DNA of 64,000 nt from Annona cherimola (Eukaryota; Streptophyta; Magnoliopsida; Magnoliales; Annonaceae): the NCBI GenBank assembly GCA_030490835.1, contig CM059973.1, positions 82,165,221-82,229,220 on the forward strand, given 5' to 3'. The notes beneath the pieces are model-generated. The model searched no databases and was not told the origin of the DNA. It worked only from the letters and a program-made list of their open reading frames with translations. Both the position numbers and the translations under genes were made by a program. Of this stretch, positions 36,557-46,686 are shown in pieces (position 1 is the stretch's first letter; every line of letters starts with the position of its first letter).

Positions 36557-38155
36557 TTTTTTTTTTTTTTTTTTGATGAAAGGAAACAACCTATCCCTCA
36601 TCCCTAAGATTTTCTAGGGATGAGTGATAGGAAGAACCAAAATTCATTTTCAAAAAATTGTCTATACAAATTTTTTCCTGAATGGCTTGGGGGGTGCCCC
36701 ACCAAACATGTTGATCGACAAAAGAACAAGAAATAGAATCAGCAAGAGCGTGTGCCGCTGCGTTTCCTTGTCTAAGCACATGATGAGCTGTGGCCTGGGT
36801 CGAGGATGAGAGGATAGATTTGATCTTTTCGATCACAACACCAACTGGGGAAGAAATCAGATCATTTGAGAGCAGAAAATTGATAAGGAGGAGCGAATCC
36901 GACTCAATTTGGAATTTTCCAAGGTTAAGTTCCTTGCCCCAGCTTGCCCTTAATAGAAAGGCATGCACTTCCATAAGCAGTGGCTCCATGAAGCCGCATC
37001 GTCTCCACCCTTTTGCAGCGATAAAAGAACCCCCCGAGTCTCTTATGATAGCCGCAAAGCCCATAGATGCATGGCGATGATGAGACCGAGCATCAACATT
37101 GATTTTAAGAAAGCCCATAGGAGGTCTGGTCCATCTGGGGACAAGAGGTTTGTCAAGAGCCCCACCAAGGGTGAGGGGGGTGGCCCTTTTGTGTTGCTCC
37201 AGATAGTCCTTGCACCAATTGAGAGTGTTAGCGAGATCCGGTTTTGCCCCTTCAGCTCTCAGCGCATTTCGTAAGAACCAAATCCTCCAACAACAAAGCA
37301 AGAAGATCGCGAGCACCTTCGGCTTAGGACGAGATGTAAGTGAACTGAAAATTTCATGAACAGGGGTCGAATGAGGAATAAACCCAGCAACCCTCGAACA
37401 TATATCCTTGGTGAGTTCGCATTCAGAGAATAAGTGGTTTGTATCCTCAAGGCCGGACCTGCAAAAGAAACAAAAAGGATCAACATCAATGCCTCGGGTC
37501 CTCAGATTTAGGAGGGTCGGGAGTCTATTCTTAAACAGTCTCCACCCAAAAATGAGAATTTTGCTGGGTAGCTTGGTCCGCCAAATCTCCTTGTATATGG
37601 AGAGGTGAGGGGAGTTGCTAAATCTTGAGCTAAGCACCCTGTATGCTGACTTGACGGTGTAGGCTCCATTGGGTTCGAACCTCCAGAAAACCATATCCTG
37701 TTGAGCGGTTTGGGGCAAGGGAATTTGATTGATTACTTGTCACCCTTCTTCCCCCACAGCCGCCAGGAGGCGCTTCTTGCTCCATGAGCATGCATCTTCG
37801 CAAATAAAGTGACTCACATTGATGTCATCCGGGATTGAAAGCGGGAGGGGCCCAGCCTTGGTGAACTTTGTATCAAGCCAATCATTCTTGAAAAACTAAA
37901 CACGCTTCCCGTTTCCAATTAGCCATCTACAGCCAAATCGGATCATGTCCCTTGCCTTAAGGATGCTCCTCCGAGTGAAAGAATCATAGCATTTAGCCTG
38001 ACATCTCCAAATGTCGCCTGTTGAGAAATATTTGGCTTTCAGAATATTGTAGCACAACAAGAAAGAATTCGTGGATAGACGCCAGACCTGCTTAGCTAGG
38101 ATAGCGTAATTGAACATGTTCAAGTCCCTGCTTTTTCTATAAAACTTTTTAATGG
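36557..38155 (-). mobile_element. 5'-truncated L1-type LINE (end of reverse transcriptase, zinc-knuckle and RNase H)
   Basis: The minus-strand 3' end is TTTCATC plus a long poly-A (36557-36574 on the plus strand as poly-T). Reading from the 5' side, 38123-37896 encodes the end of the reverse transcriptase region (AILAKQVWRLSTN, WRCQAKC, RWLIGNGKRV). After a stop at the junction near 37893 and another near 37740 come a zf-RVT domain (FGWRLFKNRLPTLLNL, CFFCRSGLEDTNHLFSEC) and an RNase H domain (INVDA, IIRDSGG, ESDSLLLINFL, RQGNAAAHALAD) within 37718-36591. Endonuclease and most of the reverse transcriptase are missing. Confidence 0.9.
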
Positions 38156-38159
38156 CGGT

Positions 38160-38995
38160 GTGCAGCAGTAAAATGTTATCATTTCAGTCCGTACCTGTGT
38201 ACAGAAGCCGTTCCAAGGGAAAGTTGATGGGGGGAGAAAAGCCGGGAAGAGAACCATTACTCCAATGGGCAAGCGCTACAATCTGAGCTATTTTTCTCAT
38301 CCGTCATTTGTGTCCGTCGCTTCCTGTAAGGAATTAATGCATTCATTGCATTAATGCGCATACAAAATTTTTGATGACGCACAAGACGACAGAGCTGTGA
38401 AATATTCGAGCTGGCGGTAGTAATTCATTCAAATGTTCATTTCCCGTCAACTACGCATTAATTAAGACAGCTTTTACATGACGTAAAAAATGTGACTGAA
38501 GTTTTATGTAATGTCAAACAGGAACCTAGTATTGAAACATAGAAATGTTGACTAATCTGACTAATGCTAAACTTGGTGAAAGAAATTGATTTACTAATTG
38601 AGAATTGAGATTATTCAAGAACACGTCGGAAATTGAAATTATGTAGTGAACTTCTGTTTGTATTCTCAAAAAGTTGTATTTCTTCTCCCTGTAAAAAATT
38701 AAACAAAAGATATGCTAGAACTAAGATAGTTATTTTATGAAATCTATGCAATACAAAATGCAGAGGCACATAATAGATGGATATTTTATGTTTATACTAG
38801 TCACCTATAACACGCTAATTTGAATTGGTAAAATATTCTATCTACCTTTACTCATATCATTGTGACTATTTTCGTCAGCAAATTCAATTGATGAATACGA
38901 GTTGATTTTTTGTTACCGTTGGTTGAAGAAACGATAGCGAATCCAATAGCGACTTTGGAAATGATTGTGTCCACGCTAGGTCAATTTTTGTAATT
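38160..38995. other. Intergenic DNA
   Basis: The first 130 bp could be more of the LINE, but no frame is convincing. The rest has no recognisable gene or element. Confidence 0.3.
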
Positions 38996-39006
38996 GACTA
39001 AATTAT

Positions 39007-39277
39007 TATTTTTTTATTGGAGGATATTTTACATCATATCTCAATTCATATTACATTCAAACCTGAGACAATTCTAACAAACTTTCAATGAAAGACAATA
39101 ACAAGCTTCCACACATCAAATGGGGAGACCACTAGCTCCTATCAAAGTATAAAGGGGGACCACATGCCCCCACCCATATTTGGGTTCAGAATCCCAAATG
39201 AGATTCGAACCACGCATCGGCTGGGAACGGAAATCCCGTTCCGCAGCCGATGACCAGACGAGCACCAGTCGTCTGGC
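39007..39277 (-). mobile_element. tRNA-derived SINE with 11-bp target duplication
   Basis: GACTAAATTAT flanks it at 38996-39006 and 39278-39288. On the minus strand it runs from two hairpins (39276-39254 and 39252-39215) through a pol III B-box-like GTGGTTCGAATCTC to a 3' end with GAATTGTCTCAGGTTTGAATG and CTCCAATAAAAAAATA. The hairpins pair as CCAGACGA/TCGTCTGG and CATCGGCTG/CAGCCGATG. Relatives are at 42850-43087, 59490-59716 and 59946-60159. Confidence 0.8.
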
Positions 39278-39289
39278 GACTAAATTATC

Positions 39290-40550
39290 TTTGGATTGCA
39301 CAGTTTTGGTGCTATAGTAGGGCTTGATTTGGAAACTACCACAACCCTGTATAGCATTGGTGTAAACACTGTGGTGCTGCCATCAAGTGTGAAAGGTGTT
39401 GGATCTGAGGAACACATCGCTAGAAGCAGAGGTGATAGACAGGTCATGAGCTTTCGGAATTGAAGGAGGCTACTGATTAGAACAATGGCCACCGGAATTG
39501 GATTTGCCAATGATGAAAGGTGTGCCGTCGAATCAAAGAAGGCTGTTGACCAGAATGATGGTCACTAAAATCAGATATGCTAATGAGAAAAGGCAAGCCA
39601 CCTAATCTGTCGTCGGCATCGAGATGATCGCTAATGCTGGATGGTAGATTAGGCCCATTGGGTTGCTTACTCCCGATTGCACCTGCAAATATGAAGAAAA
39701 ACATCACCACCAATTTTGGGAGCTGGCCAAATTTGAAAGCGCCATCACCAGATTTTGCAAGAGTGACTGTAATTGCAGAGGCATGCTGTGTTGGTGATTG
39801 GCTCTGACCACCTCTGTTGGTGGTAGCGAATCTGGGGCCTGACTTGTAACCATGGTCGTCTTCCATTTTGGAAAGATTTGTAAAATCAGAAATTCTGACA
39901 GCAAGATGGAAGATGGAAGATGGGTGTCGGCGTCAAATTTGATTTGTCCGAAACAGTGGTGGCTGCTAGATTTAAAAGATAAGGAGAATCGCTGCCTGCT
40001 TGTTGCTAGCTGGCAGTGATGGCGAATGAGGCATTGGTGAAGACAAAGGTGCACTTTGGTTTTTACAAAAAGAATGCATTCACTGGCTTGATTTATAGAG
40101 TTGACGATCGCCGACGACGCTTGCAAAAACGGACCCTTAATCTAGGGGTGACTTGGTCATTTCCCGTCATCATTTATCGGCTATAATATTTATGGTAAAC
40201 TTAGCGGATTTACATCGAATATATTTGAAATCAAGGTACAATATAATAGGTATATTTGAAATTAATGTCCGATAATTTTTTTCGGAAAATGGAGGGATTT
40301 AGAGAATAGTAATTTGACACTGCTGCTAAACGCCAGAATAGTAGTCCTTAAGATGTAAAGTCTCAAAGCGTTAAAAGGAAATACAACAGGAACTCATCAT
40401 TTACTGGTGAAAGGATAAAAGTAAAAAAAAAAATAACAGAGGAGAGCCATTTTCACGAATCACGAATTGGGCTTGCACATCCTTGGCGACGTTGCTTATT
40501 TCTGTTTTACTACCAGCTACCAGGATAAGATTGTATAGATAACCCACAAG
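39290..40550. other. Intergenic DNA, no gene recognised
   Basis: Open frames of 129 and 140 codons on the minus strand (39477-40126) show no domain and overlap each other in different frames, as expected by chance. From about 40430 the sequence becomes the 3' flank of AKR copy 3 (GAATTGGGCTTGCACATCC). Confidence 0.35.
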
Positions 40551-40558
40551 TGAGGCTT

Positions 40559-42203
40559 TTACATCTCTCCATCCCAAAACTCTTCGGCCGACTTGAACAT
40601 GCCATCTGGGAATATGAACTCTGGTATTGTAGCAATCCTCTTCTGTGGGATTGTCCCAATCTGCTTCAGCTCTTCCTCTGTCAGTTCCCAATCCAAAATT
40701 GCAAAGTTCTGGCTTAGTCTTCCTTTGTTGAAGCTCTTAGGAATCAAGCTCACGCCTTGCTGAAGTCCCCATTTCAGCGCAATCTGCTTTGGCAAAAGCA
40801 TGCATGTTAGATTGTCCGAGGCTGGCCAGCTCAATGCATGCTTGAATTGGATCGCAATAGTCCGCAGCAAAAATGATTCCAGTGGCATGGAACTCGTAGT
40901 GCAACATGCAAGTAACATGAGTATATGATTGCAATAGCTTTTAACAATTTCAATCTTATTGCAGGATAGCTCTATGAACAGAACTGCAGAAAAGCAAATG
41001 CCTACATACGGACGTACCTGACCCACACCCTTTCCCTTTGAGCGCGCAATGTCGTTGATCAATGCATTACCAAGAACAACGTCAAAGCCCCATTCCTTAG
41101 CTCCCAGAGGCGAGTAGGCACTCACATGGATACCCTTTTCAGCACAGAAATCCCGAAGCTTCTTTTGCTGCCAAACTGGGTGCATCTCCACCTGATATTT
41201 GTCACGACAACAACAATCAATCAACTGTTGGTAGGAATTTTTGATGGGATCATTTCAGACAGAAACAGCTTCTATAGCGAAAAGGCTGAAACCAAGTCCG
41301 TCTATTTGAAACAGAACATGGAAACCAAAGCATACGACATTGACCTCTTGACAGAAGGGCCTACCTGATTGACAGCAGGAGGGATTTTAGCATGCTCCAG
41401 CAGATCTGTAAGCTTCTTGCAAGTGAAGTTGCTGACTCCAATAGACCTTACGAGGCCCATCTCATGTATCTCCTCCATTGCTGCCCATGTGGCTTTCGTA
41501 TCAAGGGGAAGTATGTCATCCTTTTCGCAAGTCATGTCCAATATTCCTTCCTTCAATCTCACGGGGAAATGGATCAAGTACAAATCCACGTATTCCAACC
41601 TCAGCTTCCTGCAACCAAAATGAAAACGCAAACCCAAGTTAGGAATCAGCAACTACTTAATCATGTACACTCAAGAAGATGATGTCTATGATGACTTGAT
41701 GACTTAAATATAACACACCCGAGCGATTCCTGGATAGCAGGGAGAACGCGCTCTGGGCATGCATTGTTGCACCAGAGCTTGGTGGTGATCCAAAGCTCAT
41801 CTCGGCTCTTGATGATGCCTTTCTCAAGGGCCTCAGCTATGGCAGCTCCCAGCCCTTCTTCGCTCTGGTAGAGGGCTGCCGAGTCGAAGTGCCGATACCC
41901 AACTTCCATAGCATCTAGAATAAATTTCTTCAGATCTTGGACGGGTGGTATGGGAAAGGAGGCAGTTCCTGTCCCCAGTAACGGCATCTTCCAGCCAGAA
42001 TTCAGTGTTACGGTGGGTTGGCCTGGGAACCTCTCATGATTCACCAACTGGGTCTTCTCAGGCTCAGGCTCAGCAATCTCTCCTTTTGGCTCATCTGGTG
42101 GAGGAAGGGCTTCCTTGATTTCCTTGAGCAGAGATGTCTCAGTTGGGAATGGGATTGGGGCCTCGATCGTATGGACTGCCCCGTTTGCTCCTTCGCCACC
42201 CAT
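40559..42203 (-). CDS. NADPH-dependent aldo-keto reductase, AKR4-type (copy 3 of 3)
   Basis: Exons from the 5' end: 42203-41719, 41608-41365, 41191-41018, 40783-40559; GT-AG throughout, in phase, 375 aa. It is nearly the same protein as the product of the gene at 20024-21512. The catalytic Asp, Tyr, Lys and His are all present ([18 protein letters not shown]), as are [13 protein letters not shown] and FWDGEM. Exon 1 is one codon shorter, in the Glu/Pro-rich leader. At the exon 1/2 junction a Gly codon (GG|G) replaces Arg (AG|G), so the donor is now GG|GTGTGT instead of AG|GTGAGG, possibly a weaker site. Intron 3 is longer than in copy 1. Substrate unknown; a cytosolic ketone or aldehyde reductase is expected from the family. 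Confidence 0.9.
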
Positions 42204-42293
42204 GTTCTGTTTCTTTTTCTTTTTCCTCCCCTTCTACTTCCTCTTCTTGTCGAGCTCGTTTGCTTTGCGACATTCGGAGCTTCAACTCTTCCA

Positions 42294-42302
42294 TTTTTAT
42301 AG
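42294..42302 (-). promoter_or_regulatory. TATA box of AKR copy 3
   Basis: CCTATAAAAATGGAAGAG on the minus strand lies about 95 bp before ATG 42203 and is colinear with the TATA box of copy 1. Confidence 0.6.
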
Positions 42303-42309
42303 GAAAGAT

Positions 42310-42836
42310 TTCAAACTAAATGAATCCATTCGAAACACTCCTATCCGTCGTTCAACGTCTGACTATTATAATTATTTCTCGTTCCCCCTTCTACTCGTCA
42401 TTCATTTTCAATGGTTGGCAGCCATTCAGGTTCTCCAAGCAATCCACTCATCGTTATATGAGTCGATACTACTGCTGCCAGTTGATTGGGCAAGATTAGT
42501 TGGCCAAATCACAAAATAATTTGTTTCCGTAGCATCCTTACTGCCAGCAGTCTAATAAATCGTCCAAGGTTCTAAAAAAATGCATAACATACAACCATTC
42601 AATCTAATCTCAACCGATAATGATATCGTTGAATGCACGGACCGTTTAGTACCAGGTAAAAAAGTGGGAAAAATCTTTTTTAAAAAATAAAAAGGTCAAA
42701 GATTAACGTAAGGTGAAAGTAAGTAATGATTAAGAGCAATGAAAATAAAAATAAATTAGGTAAGATATTTATACAAAAAATGTGAAAAATAATTGCAATA
42801 TAAAGTATTAATAAGAAAGTAAGGCTACTAATTAAA
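42310..42836. other. Upstream DNA of AKR copy 3
   Basis: The first part resembles the upstream region of the AKR pseudogene (GAATCCATT, CTATCCGTC, TCATTC words). From 42640 to 42836 the sequence is A-rich and may be a degraded Tourist-type element into which the following SINE inserted. No gene seen. Confidence 0.35.
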
Positions 42837-42849
42837 ACATAAATTACTT

Positions 42850-43087
42850 TTTTTTTTTATTGGAGTATATTTACAACATATCTCAGCACATATCACATTC
42901 AAAGTTCTGAGACAATTCTAACAATATTTCTAAAGGGAGACCACCAGCTCCCAACTGAACAAGGAGTACCACACATGCCCCCATGAAAATTTTTGGTTCG
43001 AAATCCCATGCGGGATTCGAACACGCGACGGGTGGAACGAAAGTTTTCGTTCCCGCCCGTCGACCAAACGAGCGCCGCTCATTTGGC
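42850..43087 (-). mobile_element. tRNA-derived SINE with 13-bp target duplication
   Basis: ACATAAATTACTT flanks it at 42837-42849 and 43088-43100. Minus-strand order: hairpin 43086-43064 (stem CCAAACGAG/CTCATTTGG), hairpin 43061-43027 (stem GACGGG...CCCGTC with inner GGAACGAAA/TTTTCGTTCC), B-box-like GTGTTCGAATCCC, then a 3' end with AATTGTCTCAGAACTTTG and CTCCAATAAAAAA. The stems differ in sequence from those of the SINE at 39007 but occupy the same places. Confidence 0.8.
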
Positions 43088-43170
43088 ACATAAATTACTT
43101 AAAAGGACGGAAGATAGGACTTAAAATTTTACACTTATTTATTGTATTGGTAACTATCTACATACCTTAC

Positions 43171-43178
43171 TTTTTTAA

Positions 43179-43219
<41 letters not shown>
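43171..43219. repeat. Trinucleotide microsatellite, (AAT)n followed by (ATT)n
   Basis: About nine AAT/ATA units turn directly into about six TTA/ATT units, so the microsatellite is itself an inverted repeat able to fold back. Confidence 0.9.
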
Positions 43220-43220
<1 letters not shown>

Positions 43221-43379
43221 ATTTCAAATATTATATATATTTTCTATTAAATCAATTGCAAGAGGAGAGGGTTGACCCTTCAACCAAGTGGCATCATGCT
43301 ACAATGTGTTACGATTGGGGCAAACACATAGACACGTTGTATATATAATTATTGTACCTATTTCTACTTGAGCCCTTAT

Positions 43380-43650
43380 CCTTTACGGCCCCCATTCGTC
43401 CGGCCCAAAAATATTTTTTTTTTATTTTTTCATTTTTTTCATGGATAATTAAATTTAGATGTATTAAATCTATAAACCAAGTTTTACTATTTTTTATTTT
43501 TTTAAGTATTTATTTTGGATTTTTAAATATAGTAACACTTCCATAATTATCTGAGATTTATTTTTTCATGAAAAAAATAAAAAATATATATGTTTTTGGG
43601 CCTGACGCATGGTTGCTCCATGTGTCCGGCCATAAAAAATCCTACCCCTC
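43380..43650. mobile_element. Fold-back MITE, family C, diverged copy
   Basis: Left tip CGTCCGGCCCAAAAATATTT and right tip ATATGTTTTTGGGCCTGACG are inverse partners. The left arm has TAAATTTAGATGTATTAAAT; the right arm is shortened. The tip sequence is unlike that of the other copies. Confidence 0.55.
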
Positions 43651-43841
43651 TCTACTTTACTCATGGAACAATACACTTTTTCATATAAAAAAACTCATGC
43701 CTACTTTTATAGATAGGGTTTGGAACAATTCACGTTCATATAAGGTACCTTACAATAAATTCATAAATTGTCTTGATTTTCATTTTACTGTTATTTTCAA
43801 TTACACCCAAAGCCAAGGTTACGTCTGATAATGTGGGTATA

Positions 43842-43998
43842 TGGTGTGGGATGAGAATTGGTAGGAGCATACGTCTTACTTATTTTAATATAAATGATTT
43901 AATAACTCAACAATTTATTTTTCTAATTTTACTCTTCTTTTTAACTACTCTATTTATTTCAATTTCATCATTATCATTTCGTACCAATCCCATACTTC
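43842..43998. mobile_element. Possible short MITE
   Basis: GTGTGGGATGAGAATTGGTAGG at the left and CGTACCAATCCCATAC at the right are imperfect inverse repeats around an AT-rich 100-bp interior. Resembles PIF/Harbinger-type tips; target duplication not clear. Confidence 0.35.
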
Positions 43999-43999
43999 A

Positions 44000-44853
44000 C
44001 AAAATATTATATTTTTCACTTCCGACCCTGGTCCAAATTCCCACCCAAATCTACGTTGACAAATGTACCCCAGCAACCAGTCATGATCCGAGTGACCTGC
44101 CACGGTGTTTCTGTTTCGGTCAACTAATAATACTTAACCTCCATTTCAGCCCGGTGGTTGGGAATGCGGCGGCCCGCGAACCAACCCACCTTTTCATAAT
44201 CTACGTAACCCAATTTTTTTGGCCAGGGCTCGTTGGTTTTTGGTTTTTTTTTTCCTATTAACCGGCAAAAGAGAAATAGATCAATCCAATGGCTTCGAAT
44301 CCAGTATTGACCCTGGAACTGGGAATCGACCGTGCAAGGAGCTATACCTGCATCTCGGATAATGGATTCCCAAAGCCCTATGAATACGCAACGACAACAA
44401 TATTAATGGTGGAAGGTGGCAGTAAATAGCCTATGAAACTGTTCCTGAAACTATCCTGTAAATAACGTAAGTTAGCGTTGAGTGGGATTGATGATGTAAA
44501 GGAATCCTGTTACTGATGATGAATTTCAGATGAATTGCAGCTCGAATACAGATGAATTGTAGCCTCCAATCGGCCTGAAACAGATGACTAACCAATTGAT
44601 ATGAACCGAGATGGAACGGTAAGGATTCGTGTAATTACGGATGAATTGCAGCCTCCAGTCGGCCAGATGACTGACTCGTAGCTACTCTCCCTGAACTACC
44701 ATCTAAAAGGATCAATCCCCCCATATATAACAGCCTAACCGAAACCCAACTACACCACAGCAACTTGCCTATCCCTTCTTTTCTCGCTCCTATCCCCTAT
44801 CACCGTCCCGATCAAGGACAGACAGAAGGATCTTTTGTCCGGCTTGCTATGAT
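44000..44853. other. Intergenic DNA with a short local repeat
   Basis: The phrase GATGAATTG-AGCCTCCA-TCGGCC occurs twice (near 44551 and 44640) and a related GATGAATTGCAGCTC near 44529. No gene seen; a direct duplication of about 90 bp is likely. Confidence 0.45.
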
Positions 44854-44858
44854 GATAC

Positions 44859-45113
44859 TAATAAGTTTTGGCAGAAAATGAATCCAAGTCTATGTTCATT
44901 GATGACAGAATTCAATAAAAACAGAAGAGATCTAACAAGTAATAAACAATAGCAGTAAAACTTCCTGAATAGCAGGGGACTTAAACAAACAGCTATGACT
45001 TATTCAAACAGCTACAGAAAAGGAACAAACAGCTATGACTTATTCAAACAACTACAGAAAATGAACAAACAGAAACAAAATAACATAAGAGTAGAGAGAG
45101 CAGGTCACTTATA
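44859..45113 (-). repeat. 3' LTR of the Copia element
   Basis: The 255-bp LTR starts, on the minus strand, TATAAGTGACC and ends CTTATTA. It contains two tandem copies of a 40-bp unit (AAACAGCTATGACTTATTC...). Confidence 0.92.
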
Positions 45114-45124
45114 CGCCCCTCTCA
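45114..45124 (-). other. Polypurine tract of the Copia element
   Basis: TTGAGAGGGGCG on the minus strand directly precedes the 3' LTR, the position where plus-strand DNA synthesis is primed. The RNase H reading frame stops next to it. Confidence 0.7.
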
Positions 45125-46129
45125 AGTTTGGGGTTGAGGAACAACTCCTAACTTGGATAGATGTTGGGTGAAAGCAGCAACTGGAAGGGCCTTGGTAGGC
45201 GTATCTGCCAGCTGGTCAGCAACGTGAACATGCGTAACTTTGATATGGTTTTTGTCAATATGATCACGAACAAAATGGAGGTCCACTTCAAGGTGCTTCA
45301 TCTTGCTACGAAGGACAGGATGGTGACAATGAAAGATAGCGCCTAGATTGTCGCAGAAGATGGTAGGAGGTGAGTAAAGACGGATCACCAGCTCATGAAG
45401 CAATTGAGTCACCCAAAGAGTTTCAGAGGCAATAGCAGCAATAGCTTTGTACTCGGCTTCGGTGGAGGATCGAGCAATGGTGCGTTGTTTCTTAGACGAC
45501 CAGCTGATGGGACTGACGCCAAAGTACAGAATAAAATCTGTTGTGGATGCACGATCATTGGGGTCACCGGCCCAGTCGGCGTCGGAAAACATATACAAAT
45601 TCATGTCTGAACGACTAGAGATGCGAAGGCCATAAGAGACAGTTTGCTTCAAATATCGCAGAACCCATTTAAGTGCCTTCCAATGAGTTTCAGAGGGTGA
45701 ATGCATAAACTGCGATAATTTATTTACAGAGTAGGAGATATCAGGCCTAGTGAAAGTTAGGTATTGCAAACGACCAAGGACTTGCCGGTATAAAGTAGTA
45801 TCTATTCGAGGTGTGCCATCATTAAAAGTTAAAAATTGAGATGAACTGAATGGGGTCAGGACACCATTGCTATTGTGCATGTTTGTTTCACTAACTATGT
45901 CAAGAACATACTTAGTTTGGGACAGAAGGATGCCATCAGCAATAGGAACTACCTCAATACCCAAAAAATACTTGAGGGAACCAAGATCTTTAAGAGGGAA
46001 CTTGCTGGAGAGAGAGGAAATGACACGTTTAATGATGGTGGAGTCACTGCCGGTGACAACAATATCGTCGACATAAACGAAAAGATAGATAAGGACGTCG
46101 TAGCTATTTCTGATAAACAAAAAAGGCAT
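45122..46129 (-). pseudogene. Copia pol, 3' part: end of reverse transcriptase plus RNase H
   Basis: An open stretch of 335 codons. The reverse transcriptase active site YVDD is present (LFVYVDDIVVTG), followed by LKYFLGIEV and GRLQYLTFTRPDIS. The RNase H part shows DADWAGD, SSKKQ, SSTEAEYKA and DNLGAI, and ends near KMKHLEVDLHFVRDHI and QLADTPTKAL. This part looks intact; it is separated by a stop from the N-terminal reverse transcriptase segment at 46188-46607. Confidence 0.9.
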
Positions 46130-46187
46130 CTGAATGTGACCTATGGTAGCCCAGAAGTAATAGAAATTTTGTGAGTTCTTTATACCA

Positions 46188-46607
46188 CTATTGGGGAGCT
46201 TGTTTTAGCCCGTAAATGGCTTTCTTCAATCGGCAAACATGGAAAGGCTTATTGGTGTTTTCAAATCCAGGTGGTTGCTTTATGAAAACCTGTTCATCAA
46301 GATAGCCTTGCAAGAAGGCATTGTCGATGTCAAGTTGATGCAAAGGCCAGTGATTTTGAACAGCAATTGATAAAACTAAACGGACCGTTGTAGGCTTGAC
46401 TACCTGACTAAAGGTTGAATGATAATCAACACTAGCTGTTTGAGTGAAACCCTTTGCTACTAGCCGTGCTTTGCAGCGATCAACCGTCCTATCCGGCTTA
46501 TGCTTGATGTGAAATATCCATTTGCAGTCCACCACATTGGAGTGGGGGTCACGGGGTACAAGGTCCCATGTCTGATTCCGCTGTAGAGCATCAAATTCAA
46601 CTTTCAT
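46188..46607 (-). pseudogene. Copia pol: N-terminal reverse transcriptase segment
   Basis: Encodes the conserved start of a Copia reverse transcriptase: WDLVPRDPH, CKWIFHIKHKPD, KARLVAKGFTQ, QLDIDNAFLQGYL and IYGLKQAP. It stops directly after that motif where family members usually read Arg-X-Trp; the TAG there can come from CAG by one C-to-T change, and the preceding CAA from CGA. Confidence 0.9.
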
Positions 46608-46686
46608 GGCAGCTATCCAGCGAGGATATTGAAGAGCTTGGGTAAAGGTAGTGGGTGTGATGGAGGAGGTGAGAGGGGTTGTGTAA

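Noticed and set aside
39180..39277. Genuine tRNA gene
   Set aside because: Only a B-box-like word is clear; the head folds into two hairpins, not a cloverleaf, and the piece ends in a SINE tail with a target duplication.
39477..40126. Overlapping minus-strand frames of 129 and 140 codons
   Set aside because: Two frames in different phase, no domain, no splice support; likely chance.
14011..42203. A biosynthetic gene cluster made of the esterase and the reductases
   Set aside because: Adjacency alone; no other pathway gene, no shared regulatory element, and the reductases are simple local duplicates.
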